Below, piece by piece: positions 8,751 to 17,818 of a stretch of 64,000 nt of DNA. Position 1 is the stretch's first letter, and each line of letters begins with the position of its first letter. The notes below the pieces were generated by a model. It did not search any database. It saw nothing but the letters and a program-made list of their open reading frames with translations, and was not told the origin of the DNA. The translations under genes were made by a program, and so were the position numbers. Source of the stretch: an uncultured Sediminibacterium sp. (GTDB lineage: Bacteria; Bacteroidota; Bacteroidia; Chitinophagales; Chitinophagaceae); NCBI GenBank assembly GCA_937911175.1, contig CALDSE010000057.1, positions 1 through 64,000 of the forward strand. The letters run 5' to 3'.

Positions 8751-10274
8751 TTAATCAATGTTGGATTCTGGCTTCATTTGAGGAAAGAACAACACATCTT
8801 GAATAGAGGGTTGGTTCAACATCATCATGCATAATCTATCAATGCCGATGCCAATACCAGAAGTAGGTGGCATACCGTATTCTAGGGCTCTTAAAAAATC
8901 GTGGTCAATGAACATGGCTTCGTCATCGCCACGCTCCATTAAGCCTAATTGCTCTTCGAAACGCTTGCGTTGATCAATAGGATCATTTAACTCTGTATAC
9001 GCGTTCGCTAATTCTTTACCATTCACCATTAATTCAAAACGCTCTACTAAGCCTTCCTTGCTACGATGCTTTTTAGTAAGCGGACTCATTTCAATAGGAT
9101 AGTCAATAATAAAAGTAGGCTGTATATATTTTGGCTCGCTGGTCGATCCAAAAATTTCATCTATTAATTTACCCTTACCAATAGTAGGTGCTACATCAAT
9201 ATGTAATTTTTTACAAACTTCTCTTAATGCGGCTTCGTCCATACCTGTAATATCAATACCTGTATTTTCTTGAATGGCTTCTATAATGCTTATGCGTCTA
9301 TAAGGTGCTTTAAAATTTATCGTCTTATCGCCCACTGTTAATTCGGTTTTGCCATGTAGGGTCATCGCAATTTTTTCAAAAAGCTGTTCGGTAATTTCCA
9401 TCATCCATAAATAATCTTTGTAGGCTGTATACCATTCTAAAACGGTAAACTCTGGATTATGCGTACGGTCCATTCCTTCATTTCTAAAGTTTCTACTAAA
9501 CTCATAGACCCACTCGAATCCACCTACAATTAATCTTTTCAAATACAATTCATTGGCAATACGTAAATAAAAAGGAACATCTAATGCATTATGATGTGTT
9601 GCGAAAGGCCTTGCTGCAGCGCCTCCTGGGATAGCTTGCAGTACGGGTGTATCTACCTCTAATGCACCACGACTATTTAAATATTCACGAATAGTAGTCA
9701 TCAGTAAAGTACGCTTTACAAAAGTTTCTTTTACAGAAGGATTAATAATTAAATCGGCATAGCGTTGACGATATCTAAATTCAGGATCGGTGACTGCATC
9801 AAATACATTTCCTTCTTCATCTCTTTTAACTACTGGAAGTGGCTTTAAAGATTTTGCCAATAAAGTAACAGTGCTAGAATGCACCGATGTCTCTCCTGTT
9901 TTTGTAATAAAGACATAACCCGTTGATCCAATAATATCTCCAAGGTCCATTCCATTTTTAGTAATCGCATCCCAATAAGACTTGTCTTCATCCGGGCAAA
10001 TTTCATCTCTCTTTATATAAAGTTGTAAAATGCCCTTATCATCCTGAATTTTAACAAACATTACCTTACCCTTATCATTCACACTCATAATTCTACCTGC
10101 TACACAAACAGCAGCGTATTGTTCCTTGTTTTCTTCGGTATAGTTTTCCTTAATATCATTAGAATAATGAGAAACAGGATATAAAGGAGCAGGGTATGGA
10201 TTAATACCAGCCGCCTCTAAATGGGCTAATTTTTCACGTCTTATAATTTCCTGTTCTGATAGCGTTTGACTCAT
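8751..10274 (-). CDS. lysS: lysyl-tRNA synthetase, class II
   Basis: LysS charges tRNA-Lys. The 507 aa comprise an N-terminal OB-fold anticodon-binding domain (about 50-160) and a class II core. Motif 2 is at FRNEGMDRTHNPEF and motif 3 at GMPPTSGIGIGIDRL. The start is taken at MSQTLSEQEIIRREKL. The frame is open further upstream, but that extension is not conserved-looking and crosses an exact -7 box (10294-10301). The gene is downstream of the pseudouridine synthase on the same strand but keeps its own promoter. Confidence 0.96.
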   Translation of the reverse strand: MSQTLSEQEIIRREKLAHLEAAGINPYPAPLYPVSHYSNDIKENYTEENKEQYAAVCVAGRIMSVNDKGKVMFVKIQDDKGILQLYIKRDEICPDEDKSYWDAITKNGMDLGDIIGSTGYVFITKTGETSVHSSTVTLLAKSLKPLPVVKRDEEGNVFDAVTDPEFRYRQRYADLIINPSVKETFVKRTLLMTTIREYLNSRGALEVDTPVLQAIPGGAAARPFATHHNALDVPFYLRIANELYLKRLIVGGFEWVYEFSRNFRNEGMDRTHNPEFTVLEWYTAYKDYLWMMEITEQLFEKIAMTLHGKTELTVGDKTINFKAPYRRISIIEAIQENTGIDITGMDEAALREVCKKLHIDVAPTIGKGKLIDEIFGSTSEPKYIQPTFIIDYPIEMSPLTKKHRSKEGLVERFELMVNGKELANAYTELNDPIDQRKRFEEQLGLMERGDDEAMFIDHDFLRALEYGMPPTSGIGIGIDRLCMMMLNQPSIQDVLFFPQMKPESNID

Positions 10275-10293
10275 TGATGTTATATTATTAGTG

Positions 10294-10301
10294 CAAAAGT
10301 A
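10294..10301 (-). promoter_or_regulatory. -7 box for lysS
   Basis: TACTTTTG on the minus strand is an exact TAnnTTTG match 19 nt before the chosen lysS ATG. It lies between the rluE stop and lysS. Confidence 0.55.
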
Positions 10302-10316
10302 AAACTTAGCAGTCAA

Positions 10317-10943
10317 TTAACGAAAGAAGCCTTCTTGAACATCCTGATGGCTCAAACTAATTAAATCGCTTGGCTGCATGCCCTTTATAGTGAAACTGCC
10401 TATTTGGGAGCGAATTAATCTAAGTACGGGGAAATTTACTGCAGCAAACATTTTGCGTACCTGTCTATTCTTGCCTTCTGTAAGTTCAATCTGGGCCCAA
10501 GAGCTAGGTATGTTTTTTCTAAATCGAATAGGGGGGTTTCTTTCAGGTACCGCAACATTGGCCTCTAACAGACTTAATACAGCGGGCTGGCTTTGATACT
10601 TAATTCCATTCACATTAATAGATACCCCCTTAGCGAGCTGCTCAATAGCCTCTATAGTTATATTGCCTTCCACTTGAACCCAGTAAGTTCTTTTATGTTC
10701 AAAGCTTGGATGCAATAGTTGATGATTCATTTTTGTATCGTTTGTTAGAAACAATAATCCTTCACTATCATAATCTAATCTGCCAACTGGATAAACATCT
10801 TTAGGAACATCCATGATATCTTTCAAGCATAATTTATTATCTGTCGAAGTGAACTGCGATAAAACTTGAAAGGGTTTATATAATAAATAGTAGTCGCTCA
10901 AAGTAGTAGTTCTTTTAATAACAAAGTCCCCCTGAATGCTCAA
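10317..10943 (-). CDS. rluE: 23S rRNA pseudouridine synthase, RluE type
   Basis: This enzyme isomerises a uridine in 23S rRNA to pseudouridine (U2457 for E. coli RluE). The catalytic Asp57 is in GRLDYDSEGLLFLTND, followed by KTYWVQVEG-like and EGKNRQVRKM segments of the RsuA/RluB/E/F family. It is short (208 aa) with no S4 domain, as in RluE. No ATG occurs before the conserved core: the start must be TTG at 10943 or a second TTG at 10901, since the frame closes at TAA 11001-11003 upstream. A perfect 15-bp palindrome lies 33 nt upstream. RluE rather than RluB or RluF is the best fit, not proven. Confidence 0.85.
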   Translation of the reverse strand: MSIQGDFVIKRTTTLSDYYLLYKPFQVLSQFTSTDNKLCLKDIMDVPKDVYPVGRLDYDSEGLLFLTNDTKMNHQLLHPSFEHKRTYWVQVEGNITIEAIEQLAKGVSINVNGIKYQSQPAVLSLLEANVAVPERNPPIRFRKNIPSSWAQIELTEGKNRQVRKMFAAVNFPVLRLIRSQIGSFTIKGMQPSDLISLSHQDVQEGFFR

Positions 10944-10976
10944 GAGGACCTCGTATATAGATGGGTTAGTAAGTAC

Positions 10977-10991
10977 GGGAATCAGATTCCC
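10977..10991. repeat. perfect palindrome upstream of rluE
   Basis: GGGAATC-A-GATTCCC has 7-bp arms around one central base and stands out as GC-rich in AT-rich surroundings. It lies 33 nt upstream of the TTG start of rluE. It could be an operator or an RNA hairpin in a leader. Confidence 0.6.
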
Positions 10992-11052
10992 TTCACAATA
11001 TTAAATATACTTTTTTCTAATTCAAAAAATATTTTAAACAAATTTATTGACG

Positions 11053-11061
11053 TTATCCACA
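11053..11061 (+). other. perfect DnaA-box sequence TTATCCACA
   Basis: The nonamer matches the DnaA consensus TTATNCACA exactly in AT-rich non-coding DNA. I found only this one site here, so it is more likely a titration or regulatory site, or chance, than an origin. Confidence 0.35.
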
Positions 11062-11306
11062 AATGGGCACAATTGACTATACAATAAAATTAAATTATTG
11101 AATGATTTATTGAAGTTTATAAAATTAATTTCTTTACTAATTTTTTTAATTAACGGCTGAAACATTGATGAATAAAGGATTTCAGAAGATGCTATTTTTG
11201 CATCCTACCCAGAATTATTTTACTTTTATTCTAAGGTTATTATAAAATAAGGGGCTATTTTTAAAGAGAATTAGGTGAAAAAGATTTTTTTACAAAAAAG
11301 GGGTAT

Positions 11307-11314
11307 TACCTTTG
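11307..11314 (+). promoter_or_regulatory. -7 box for lpxD
   Basis: TACCTTTG is an exact TAnnTTTG match 21 nt before the lpxD ATG. A second match, TATTTTTG, lies at 11193-11200 inside a small hairpin. Confidence 0.5.
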
Positions 11315-11335
11315 ATTTAGGCCAAAAACATACTT

Positions 11336-12286
11336 ATGAAGCTTTCTACACCCATTTCGGTTAAATGGTTATCAACCCTAACCTCCTCTGAATTATTAGG
11401 TAATACCTCTTTAGAAATTACTGGAGTGAATGAAATTCATCAAGTAGAAAGCGGTGATATTGTATTTGTGGATCATCCAAAATATTATGATACTTGCTTA
11501 AATAGTGCAGCTACTTGTATCATTATTAATAATAAAGAGGTAAACATACCAGCGGGTAAGGCCTTATTATATTGTGAAGACCCCTTTGAAGCCTATATAA
11601 AAATTGTGCAACATTTTAAACCCTTGCAAATAAGCGATAAAGCAATACATGAAACTGCAATCATTGGCGAGGGTACTGTTATAATGCCGCATGTATTTAT
11701 AGGTGCGAATGTTATTATTGGAAAAAATTGCTTGATTTACCCTAACGTAAGCATATTAGCAGACACTATTATAGGAGAGGATGTAATTATACAAGCAAAT
11801 ACGGTTATTGGTAGCGATGCCTTTTATTATAATACCAAAAAGAACCGTGCCGCCTGGTATAAAAAATTACTAAGCTGTGGTAGGGTCATTATTGAAAATA
11901 AGGTGGAAATAGGAGCCTGCTGTACCGTAGATAGAGGCGTGAGTGGAGACACTATTATAGGTATGGGCACCAAGATTGACAATATGGTACATATTGGACA
12001 TGATACCCAAATTGAAGCCAACTGTTTGTTTGCAGCACAAGTGGGTATTGCGGGAGGGGTTAAAATAAAGTCGGGGGTGACTATTTGGGGCCAAGCTGGG
12101 GTGAATAAAACATTAACCATTGGAGAGAACGCAGTGGTCTTATCTCAGGCAGCTGTATTATCAAGTATTGAGGGCAATAAAGTATATATGGGATTCCCAG
12201 CAGAAGACGCTTCTATTAAAAGAAGAGAGCTGGTTTGGATTCGTCGTATTCCAGCACTTTGGAAAAAAATAATGGAGAAAGAATAA
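11336..12286 (+). CDS. lpxD: LpxD-like UDP-acylglucosamine N-acyltransferase
   Basis: This is a 316-aa left-handed beta-helix acyltransferase. LpxD adds a 3-hydroxyacyl chain to UDP-3-O-acyl-glucosamine in lipid A synthesis. An N-terminal uridine-binding domain (about 1-95, ending FEAYIKIVQHF) precedes hexapeptide repeats (about 100-270). The catalytic His is in MVHIGHDTQIEANCLFAAQVGIAG. It is separate from lpxA/lpxC/fabZ, whereas Bacteroidota often carry one LpxD in that cluster and a second, divergent one elsewhere. This may be the second copy, so its exact acyl substrate is uncertain. It is monocistronic; the next gene converges. Confidence 0.82.
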   Translation: MKLSTPISVKWLSTLTSSELLGNTSLEITGVNEIHQVESGDIVFVDHPKYYDTCLNSAATCIIINNKEVNIPAGKALLYCEDPFEAYIKIVQHFKPLQISDKAIHETAIIGEGTVIMPHVFIGANVIIGKNCLIYPNVSILADTIIGEDVIIQANTVIGSDAFYYNTKKNRAAWYKKLLSCGRVIIENKVEIGACCTVDRGVSGDTIIGMGTKIDNMVHIGHDTQIEANCLFAAQVGIAGGVKIKSGVTIWGQAGVNKTLTIGENAVVLSQAAVLSSIEGNKVYMGFPAEDASIKRRELVWIRRIPALWKKIMEKE

Positions 12287-12327
12287 AGGAGTAAGCGTAA
12301 TAGAGAGAATTATAGAGAGTGAATAGT

Positions 12328-13305
12328 TTACTTAAGCTGATGCATTTCAGTTAATTCTGCACTCACTCTTTTAATAGTGGTATCCATACTGCGATATTGA
12401 AAAGCAGGGAAGGCTTTTAAAAATTTCTGATTATTAAAATAAACTTTGGCCTGCGCGGTAGCCGCTGTCTCTTTAGTAAGTAGTGGTGTTTTTCCTGTAA
12501 ATAAAGATTTAACAGCTTCTAATCTCCAAACAATGGCAGCTAATAAAGGCGTTACTTTTCTTCTAGGAGGTTTTTTATTAAATGCGTTTGCAATTTGTGT
12601 AAACACTGTTTGATAACTTAAATTTTCTGCACTAATAATATAACGCTCACCAACAATAGGACTATCCATTAATAATTGCATGGCATCTACTACATCTAGT
12701 ACATCCACAAAACCACTGATGCCATTGGTATACCAAGGGAACTGATTATAACTCGATTTAAAAATTTCCGAAGAACCTTTGTTCCAATCTCCTGCACCAA
12801 ATATAATTACCGGGTTTACAATAGCTATATTTAATCCCTCTGCCATCGCTCTCCATACTTCCATTTCTGCTAAGTACTTCGATTTTCCATAAACACTATT
12901 ACTTGTTTCAGGGGTCCAATGCATGGTTTCATCAATGGGGGCGTCTTCTCGAATTCTTCCGAGTGCCGCTACTGAACTTACAAAGACTAGCTTCTCTACT
13001 TTTTTATCAATGCAAACATTTACTAGATTCGCCGTGCCCTCTTGATTCGCCTTCATCATTTCATCTACTTTACTTGGTGAAAAGGAAACAATGGCTGCAC
13101 AATGATAGACTTGTTGAGTTCCTTCTATGGCGGCTTCTAATGATATTATATCTAATAAATCGCCTTCTACCCACTGCACTTGATCAGCCCCTTTAAAACG
13201 GGGTGGCTGTTTACGATACAAGGCCCTTACCGATTTTCCTTTCGCTACTAAAGATTGTATTAAATGAGCACCTACTAGCCCACTAGCGCCTGTAACAAAA
13301 ATCAT
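12328..13305 (-). CDS. NAD-dependent epimerase/dehydratase family protein
   Basis: This is a 325-aa extended-SDR enzyme. The dinucleotide motif TGASGLVGAHL is at residues 5-15, the strand motif FVSSVAALG carries the Ser, and VYGKSKYLAE gives the catalytic Tyr/Lys. The overall pattern resembles dihydroflavonol-reductase-like and sterol-dehydrogenase-like members, which act on sugar or lipid alcohols. The substrate is unknown. It follows the Sco gene by 3 nt on the same strand, so both are one operon. That pairing does not obviously reveal its role. Confidence 0.85.
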   Translation of the reverse strand: MIFVTGASGLVGAHLIQSLVAKGKSVRALYRKQPPRFKGADQVQWVEGDLLDIISLEAAIEGTQQVYHCAAIVSFSPSKVDEMMKANQEGTANLVNVCIDKKVEKLVFVSSVAALGRIREDAPIDETMHWTPETSNSVYGKSKYLAEMEVWRAMAEGLNIAIVNPVIIFGAGDWNKGSSEIFKSSYNQFPWYTNGISGFVDVLDVVDAMQLLMDSPIVGERYIISAENLSYQTVFTQIANAFNKKPPRRKVTPLLAAIVWRLEAVKSLFTGKTPLLTKETAATAQAKVYFNNQKFLKAFPAFQYRSMDTTIKRVSAELTEMHQLK

Positions 13306-13308
13306 GGG

Positions 13309-13923
13309 CTATTTTTTATCTTTTAATAATCTAGAGATGTCTTGCTTCAGCTGTTCAATTTCAAAAGCTTTTAAACCATCGTAAATTTTGCCGCGCACTT
13401 TACCTTCTCTATCAATTAATGCAAAAAACTGAGTATGTATAAATTGATCTTCTATTTTTTCTACATTGTTTTTAGGATCATCTAATAAATAAGAACCACG
13501 CGCCATTAAATATAAACTGTCTTTTCTGCCCGTTAAAAAAATCCATTTTTTAGTGTCTACCCCTAAAGAATCGGCATATCTTTTAAGTACTGGAACCGAG
13601 TCTGTGTCTGGATTACAGGTATGTGATACAATTTGAAAATCGGGATTAGTTTTATAAATACTATAAATTTCTTTCATATTGGTATTAAGCTTTGGGCAAA
13701 TACCTTTACAAGTAGTAAAAAAATATTCTACCACTGTAATTTTATTCAATAATTCTTTATCACTAAAAGCCTGTCCATCCTGATTGGTAAAATGAAATGG
13801 TTGAACATAACTTAAAATGGGTAATTGTACTTTCCAGTTATCGGTGCCCTTAAATAAGAAATAATAAAAGGCAGCTAGTAAGAGGGAGAAAAATATTATA
13901 TAGGTAAGTAATTTTTTAGACAT
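13309..13923 (-). CDS. Sco1/SenC-family copper/redox protein
   Basis: This 204-aa thioredoxin-fold protein is anchored by an N-terminal membrane helix (about 5-24). Sco proteins deliver copper to the CuA site of cytochrome oxidase or reduce its cysteines. The metal-binding set is intact: Cys72 and Cys76 (TTCKGICPK) and His163 (FIHTQFF). The protein faces the periplasm. It is the first gene of a two-gene operon with the epimerase and divergent from a MerC-like protein, another possible metal handler. Confidence 0.9.
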   Translation of the reverse strand: MSKKLLTYIIFFSLLLAAFYYFLFKGTDNWKVQLPILSYVQPFHFTNQDGQAFSDKELLNKITVVEYFFTTCKGICPKLNTNMKEIYSIYKTNPDFQIVSHTCNPDTDSVPVLKRYADSLGVDTKKWIFLTGRKDSLYLMARGSYLLDDPKNNVEKIEDQFIHTQFFALIDREGKVRGKIYDGLKAFEIEQLKQDISRLLKDKK

Positions 13924-13990
13924 AGGGCATTCATTTTGGACCCTAAAGGTAATAATATTTTAGGGCAATTAGACTTAGGGGGAATTGGGT

Positions 13991-13998
13991 TATCTTTA
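13991..13998 (+). promoter_or_regulatory. -7-like box for merC-like gene
   Basis: TATCTTTA has one mismatch to TAnnTTTG and sits 4 nt before the ATG at 14003, the same spacing as at pheS, uvrD and the inositol phosphatase gene. Confidence 0.3.
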
Positions 13999-14002
13999 CA
14001 CT

Positions 14003-14395
14003 ATGTTTAAAAAATGGAATTGGGACGCTATTGGTATTGGGGCTTCGCTGGCCTGCGCCATTCACTGCGCTTTACTCCCCCTATTTTTTAGCAGCCTACC
14101 TTTATTAGGTATTAATATTTTACACAATACTAGTTTTGAGTTAGGCATGATTGTACTTTCTTTTGCTATTGGTGCCTATTCTTTATACCATGGCTATAAA
14201 AAACACCATCATTCCTACAAGCCCATTATTTTATTTACCCTAGGTATTGCACTTATGTTAAGTAGACTAGTTTTTAGAAATATTGAAATTATTTTATTAT
14301 TTCCTGCCGCTTTTTTTATCATTATTGCGCATGTCAATAACCATATGCGTTGTAGAGTGCATAACCACGCCCATGAGGACGATTGTGATCATTAA
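14003..14395 (+). CDS. MerC-like metal-binding membrane protein
   Basis: This is a 130-aa integral membrane protein with about four helices. The first helix carries CAIHC (ACAIHCALLPL), the paired-cysteine motif of MerC-domain proteins. The C-terminus is rich in His, Cys and Asp (RCRVHNHAHEDDCDH), a probable metal-binding tail. MerC proteins move mercuric or related soft metal ions, but no mer operon is present, so another metal (zinc, copper) is possible. The ATG at 14003 is preferred to an upstream TTG. The divergent Sco gene makes a metal link attractive. Confidence 0.78.
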   Translation: MFKKWNWDAIGIGASLACAIHCALLPLFFSSLPLLGINILHNTSFELGMIVLSFAIGAYSLYHGYKKHHHSYKPIILFTLGIALMLSRLVFRNIEIILLFPAAFFIIIAHVNNHMRCRVHNHAHEDDCDH

Positions 14396-14413
14396 TAAGT
14401 TGAATGAATTGAA

Positions 14414-15919
14414 CTAAGCAAGGCTGTAACTCACTTCTCCGTCTTTTTCGTCTTTGATTTGAATGCCCATGTCCATTAATTGATTTCTGATTTTATCGCT
14501 AGTGGCAAAATCTTTACGAGACTTTGCGTCACTTCGAATTTCAATTAATAATTGAATCACGCCATGTAATTGTACTTGGTTAGCACCGTCTACAACTTTT
14601 AGGCCCAATATATTTTCAATAAATAGAATTAACTGTTTTTGTGCAAAGCTCCAGCTTGCACCTGATATAGCGTCTGCTGCGATATGCTTATCCTTTAAAG
14701 AATTAATCAAGGGTGCTATTTCAAATAAATTAGCCACCACTTTCGCAGTGTTTAAATCATCGTCCATAAATTCACCCAATTCATTCACCCAAGTAACAAG
14801 TTGTTTATCTAAAGCGGCATCCGTTGCACTAGTATTGTTTGTAAAGCTTTGCGCTTTTAACCACTCATAGGCTTCCATTAATCTTTTGAGTGCTTTTTCA
14901 GAGGCTTGTAATGCTTCGTTACTAAAATCTAAAGTACCACGGTATTGACTTTGTAAAATAAAAAACCTTACAGTCATAGGACTATAGGCCTGCGTTAAAA
15001 TAGGATGGCTGCCATCAAATAGCTCGCTTAGCTTCACTACATTATTATAGCTCTTACCCATCTTGCGGCCATTAATGGTAATCATATTATTATGTACCCA
15101 ATAACGCGCAGGCATTTCATGATTACAAACTGTGCTTTGTGCAATTTCACATTCATGATGCGGAAATTGTAAATCCATTCCACCTCCATGTATATCAAAT
15201 TGTTTGCCTAAATATTTAGTAGCCATGGCCGAGCATTCAATATGCCAGCCCGGAAAGCCTTCCCCCCAGGGGCTTTGCCAACGCATGATATGTTCAGCAG
15301 GTGCTTTTTTCCATAAAGCAAAATCGACTTTATTTTTTTTCTCGTCTTGATTATCTAGTTCACGCGTAGTTTCTAATTGATCTTCTATATTGCGTCCACT
15401 TAAAATGCCATAAGGCTGATTTTTTTTAGAATAAACATCGTTGTACTTAATCACATCAAAATAAACCGAGCCATTGGCTTCATAAGCAAATCCGTCTGCA
15501 ATGATTTTTTTAATCATTTCTATTTGCTCCACAATATGTCCAGTAGCGGTAGGTTCAATGCTAGGAGGTAAATTATTAAACTGCTCCATGGCCCAGTGAT
15601 ATAAGTGTGTATACTTTTGCACTAGTTCCATCGGCTCTAGTTTTTCTAAAATAGCCTTGGTCGCAATTTTATCTTCAGCTTGTTTTCCTTCTTCTTCAAA
15701 ATGCCCTGCATCGGTAATATTTCTTACATAACGAACCTTATAGCCTTGGTGCACTAAGTACCTGTATAAAACATCAAATGTAATAAAGGGGCGTGCATGG
15801 CCTAAATGACTTTCCCCACTTACCGTAGGTCCACAAACATACATACCCACATAAGGTGCGTTGATGGGTTCAAAAACTTCTTTTTGACGTGTAAGGGAAT
15901 TGTATAATTTAAGTGGCAT
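14414..15919 (-). CDS. cysS: cysteinyl-tRNA synthetase
   Basis: CysS charges tRNA-Cys. The 501-aa class I enzyme has the HIGH motif as HLGH ([11 protein letters not shown]) and the KMSKS motif as KMGKS. Zinc ligands are in [16 protein letters not shown] and FPHHECE. The C-terminal DALR and anticodon-binding region is present and ends with [13 protein letters not shown]. An exact -7 box lies 14 nt before the ATG. It heads the minus-strand series but is separated by 69 nt from the gene upstream of it. Confidence 0.96.
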   Translation of the reverse strand: MPLKLYNSLTRQKEVFEPINAPYVGMYVCGPTVSGESHLGHARPFITFDVLYRYLVHQGYKVRYVRNITDAGHFEEEGKQAEDKIATKAILEKLEPMELVQKYTHLYHWAMEQFNNLPPSIEPTATGHIVEQIEMIKKIIADGFAYEANGSVYFDVIKYNDVYSKKNQPYGILSGRNIEDQLETTRELDNQDEKKNKVDFALWKKAPAEHIMRWQSPWGEGFPGWHIECSAMATKYLGKQFDIHGGGMDLQFPHHECEIAQSTVCNHEMPARYWVHNNMITINGRKMGKSYNNVVKLSELFDGSHPILTQAYSPMTVRFFILQSQYRGTLDFSNEALQASEKALKRLMEAYEWLKAQSFTNNTSATDAALDKQLVTWVNELGEFMDDDLNTAKVVANLFEIAPLINSLKDKHIAADAISGASWSFAQKQLILFIENILGLKVVDGANQVQLHGVIQLLIEIRSDAKSRKDFATSDKIRNQLMDMGIQIKDEKDGEVSYSLA

Positions 15920-15933
15920 AGTTCGTATTGCCT

Positions 15934-15941
15934 CAAAGATA
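15934..15941 (-). promoter_or_regulatory. -7 box for cysS
   Basis: TATCTTTG on the minus strand is an exact TAnnTTTG match 14 nt before the cysS ATG. Confidence 0.55.
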
Positions 15942-15988
15942 TTTTATTTTAAATTAAATAGGTTAAATCTTATGTAAAATAAAGAGCG

Positions 15989-17098
15989 CTACTTCTTTAA
16001 AATAAGGTCGGCCATGATCATATGATGATCGCTCAGGTTTTCATCCATCGAATCCCATCCCCTAATCTCCCAATCACTACTCGCTAATATATAATCAATT
16101 CTTAAAGTGGGAGAAATACCTAAATAAGTAGCTCCAATACCAAAGCCTTTTTCTAAAAATGCATCCTGCCAATTTCCTCTAATGGTTTTATAGGTATAGG
16201 AGCCTGGCACATCATTAAAATCGCCTGTGATAATGGCGGGGTAATTGGTTTTAGCAAGTTGGGATTTAATTAATTCCGCTTCCAGTGCACGCTGCATAAA
16301 GGCAGTACGCATTTTTCGAAGCACCCCTCTTTTTCCATTCAAAGAAATAGAATTCGCTACAGTGGATTGATCTATGGCTTCAAAATCATTTTGTTTAAAA
16401 CGATACGAAGCCAAGTGGGTGGTGAATATTTGAATAGTGTCGTCCCCTTTTAAGATAGTGGCACTTATTAAACTTTCTCCGTTTACAAATGGAAAGCGTT
16501 CTGCTTTTAATATTTTATATTTTGAATAAATTATGGAGCCTGCATAATAATCGTTTTGAGCAACTTGAAAATCTTTAGAGAAAAAATAATGAGGATATTT
16601 TTTTATAAAATAATTAGCGTGGTTGGCAATATCATTGGGCCTTTCATTGGTATTGTATTCTTGTAAACAAATAATATCGGGATTCCACTTTTGAATAGAA
16701 TAAGCGATATCCTCTGTGCGTAGTTTCAAACTACTTGAAGTATTTGTACCATTAAAGCTTTTCACATTCCAACTTAAAACGCGAAGTACACTTTCTTTCC
16801 TTTTTTGTGCAAAGGGTGTACCCGGATGCCAGGCAAATACAGACCAAACTACCTGCCATCCAAGAACTAATGTGCCCAAGGGCAGTAAGCTCATAATAGG
16901 CTTAGCGATTAACCAAAAAATACATAATAAAATTTCAATGACAATTAAATAAGGAGCCATTAAACCTAAAAATCCGTTGATCCATATAAAAGAAGAAGGT
17001 GTAAAAAAAATTGGATATAAAAATAAAAGGGATACCAATAAATTAAAAAAAAGAAAAACTTTTTTTCCAAAATTTCTTGCCCTAGATTTTTTTGCCAT
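15989..17098 (-). CDS. membrane-anchored endonuclease/exonuclease/phosphatase family protein
   Basis: A 369-aa protein has about three N-terminal membrane helices (residues 10-90) followed by an EEP-superfamily catalytic domain. Metal and catalytic motifs are visible: CLQEYN (Glu), TGDFNDVPGS (Asp/Asn) and the terminal LSDHHM (Asp-His). The family includes nucleases and phosphodiesterases, and the membrane anchor suggests a lipid or periplasmic substrate; the real substrate is unknown. It follows the two rhomboid genes closely (24 nt) and is probably in their operon, an arrangement I believe is seen in other Bacteroidota. Confidence 0.83.
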   Translation of the reverse strand: MAKKSRARNFGKKVFLFFNLLVSLLFLYPIFFTPSSFIWINGFLGLMAPYLIVIEILLCIFWLIAKPIMSLLPLGTLVLGWQVVWSVFAWHPGTPFAQKRKESVLRVLSWNVKSFNGTNTSSSLKLRTEDIAYSIQKWNPDIICLQEYNTNERPNDIANHANYFIKKYPHYFFSKDFQVAQNDYYAGSIIYSKYKILKAERFPFVNGESLISATILKGDDTIQIFTTHLASYRFKQNDFEAIDQSTVANSISLNGKRGVLRKMRTAFMQRALEAELIKSQLAKTNYPAIITGDFNDVPGSYTYKTIRGNWQDAFLEKGFGIGATYLGISPTLRIDYILASSDWEIRGWDSMDENLSDHHMIMADLILKK

Positions 17099-17122
17099 GC
17101 GTATAGGGATTATAAAGACTCA

Positions 17123-17818
17123 TTATTTTTTAGGGGCTAAACTATTATTTAACAAAGCTAATAGTTGATGCATCCATTTACCTAAATCCCTGCCTTTATT
17201 TAATAACATTACATACAGAAGCCCTGTACTTGCGGCCACCAAATAGCTTGCTAATAAAGCAAAACTAGCATGCGCTGAGCTTAGGGCTTGTATGATTAGG
17301 TATACTAAGGCTAATATCCATACGGGTATGCCTTTTCCTATATTTTTAAGTAGTCGGTATTGTGGTGAAAGACTAACTACTGCCATGGCCAAGGCCATCA
17401 CGCCCACTTGCGCTCCCATTATAGGTGCATCAGCACCTAATAAAATATAAGTAAGCCCAGCTAGAATGCCTGCATAAAAATAAATTGGAAAAATATGTTT
17501 GTTGGCAGCTTGCACTTGTAATAAATAACCAAAGGCTACTAACCAAATCATATTGGTGAGTAATACCCAAAATCCATCATGCACCCAGTAATAAGTGAAG
17601 AGCGTCCAAGGTTGTTGCAAAAATTCAGAGGGGCTGCTTGCTAAAATACTAGGTTGCATTATTTGCGCATAAAACTGTTCTAAAGGAAGGCTATTTAAAT
17701 AATAGACCACTTTAAAAAATCCAATGAGGGCATATACCACTAAGTTAATAGAGAGTAGAGCAATTAAAGCATTATTGTCAGCGCCTAATAAAGGCTTGTT
17801 TGAATTTTCGTTTTGCAT
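17123..17818 (-). CDS. rhomboid-like protein lacking catalytic residues
   Basis: This 231-aa membrane protein with about six helices aligns by eye with the neighbouring rhomboid. PWTLFTYYWVHDGFWVLLTNM matches PWQLITHMFLHGDFSHILGN, and IMGAQVG takes the place of LGASGA. The nucleophilic Ser is therefore Gln137, and no His occupies the second catalytic position (AASTGLL for AHVGGAV). It is probably a pseudoprotease that binds membrane substrates or partners. Its ATG overlaps the stop of the active rhomboid by one base (TAATG), implying coupled translation. Confidence 0.8.
   Translation of the reverse strand: MQNENSNKPLLGADNNALIALLSINLVVYALIGFFKVVYYLNSLPLEQFYAQIMQPSILASSPSEFLQQPWTLFTYYWVHDGFWVLLTNMIWLVAFGYLLQVQAANKHIFPIYFYAGILAGLTYILLGADAPIMGAQVGVMALAMAVVSLSPQYRLLKNIGKGIPVWILALVYLIIQALSSAHASFALLASYLVAASTGLLYVMLLNKGRDLGKWMHQLLALLNNSLAPKK

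Larger units (their letters stand above)
10944..11335. other. AT-rich divergent intergenic region rluE / lpxD
   Basis: About 390 bp contain no convincing gene. The region holds the palindrome at 10977-10991, a perfect DnaA-box sequence at 11053-11061, a small hairpin GATGC-TATTTTT-GCATC at 11188-11204 that contains a -7-like box, and a second -7 box at 11307-11314 nearer lpxD. The rest is low-complexity A/T sequence. Confidence 0.7.
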
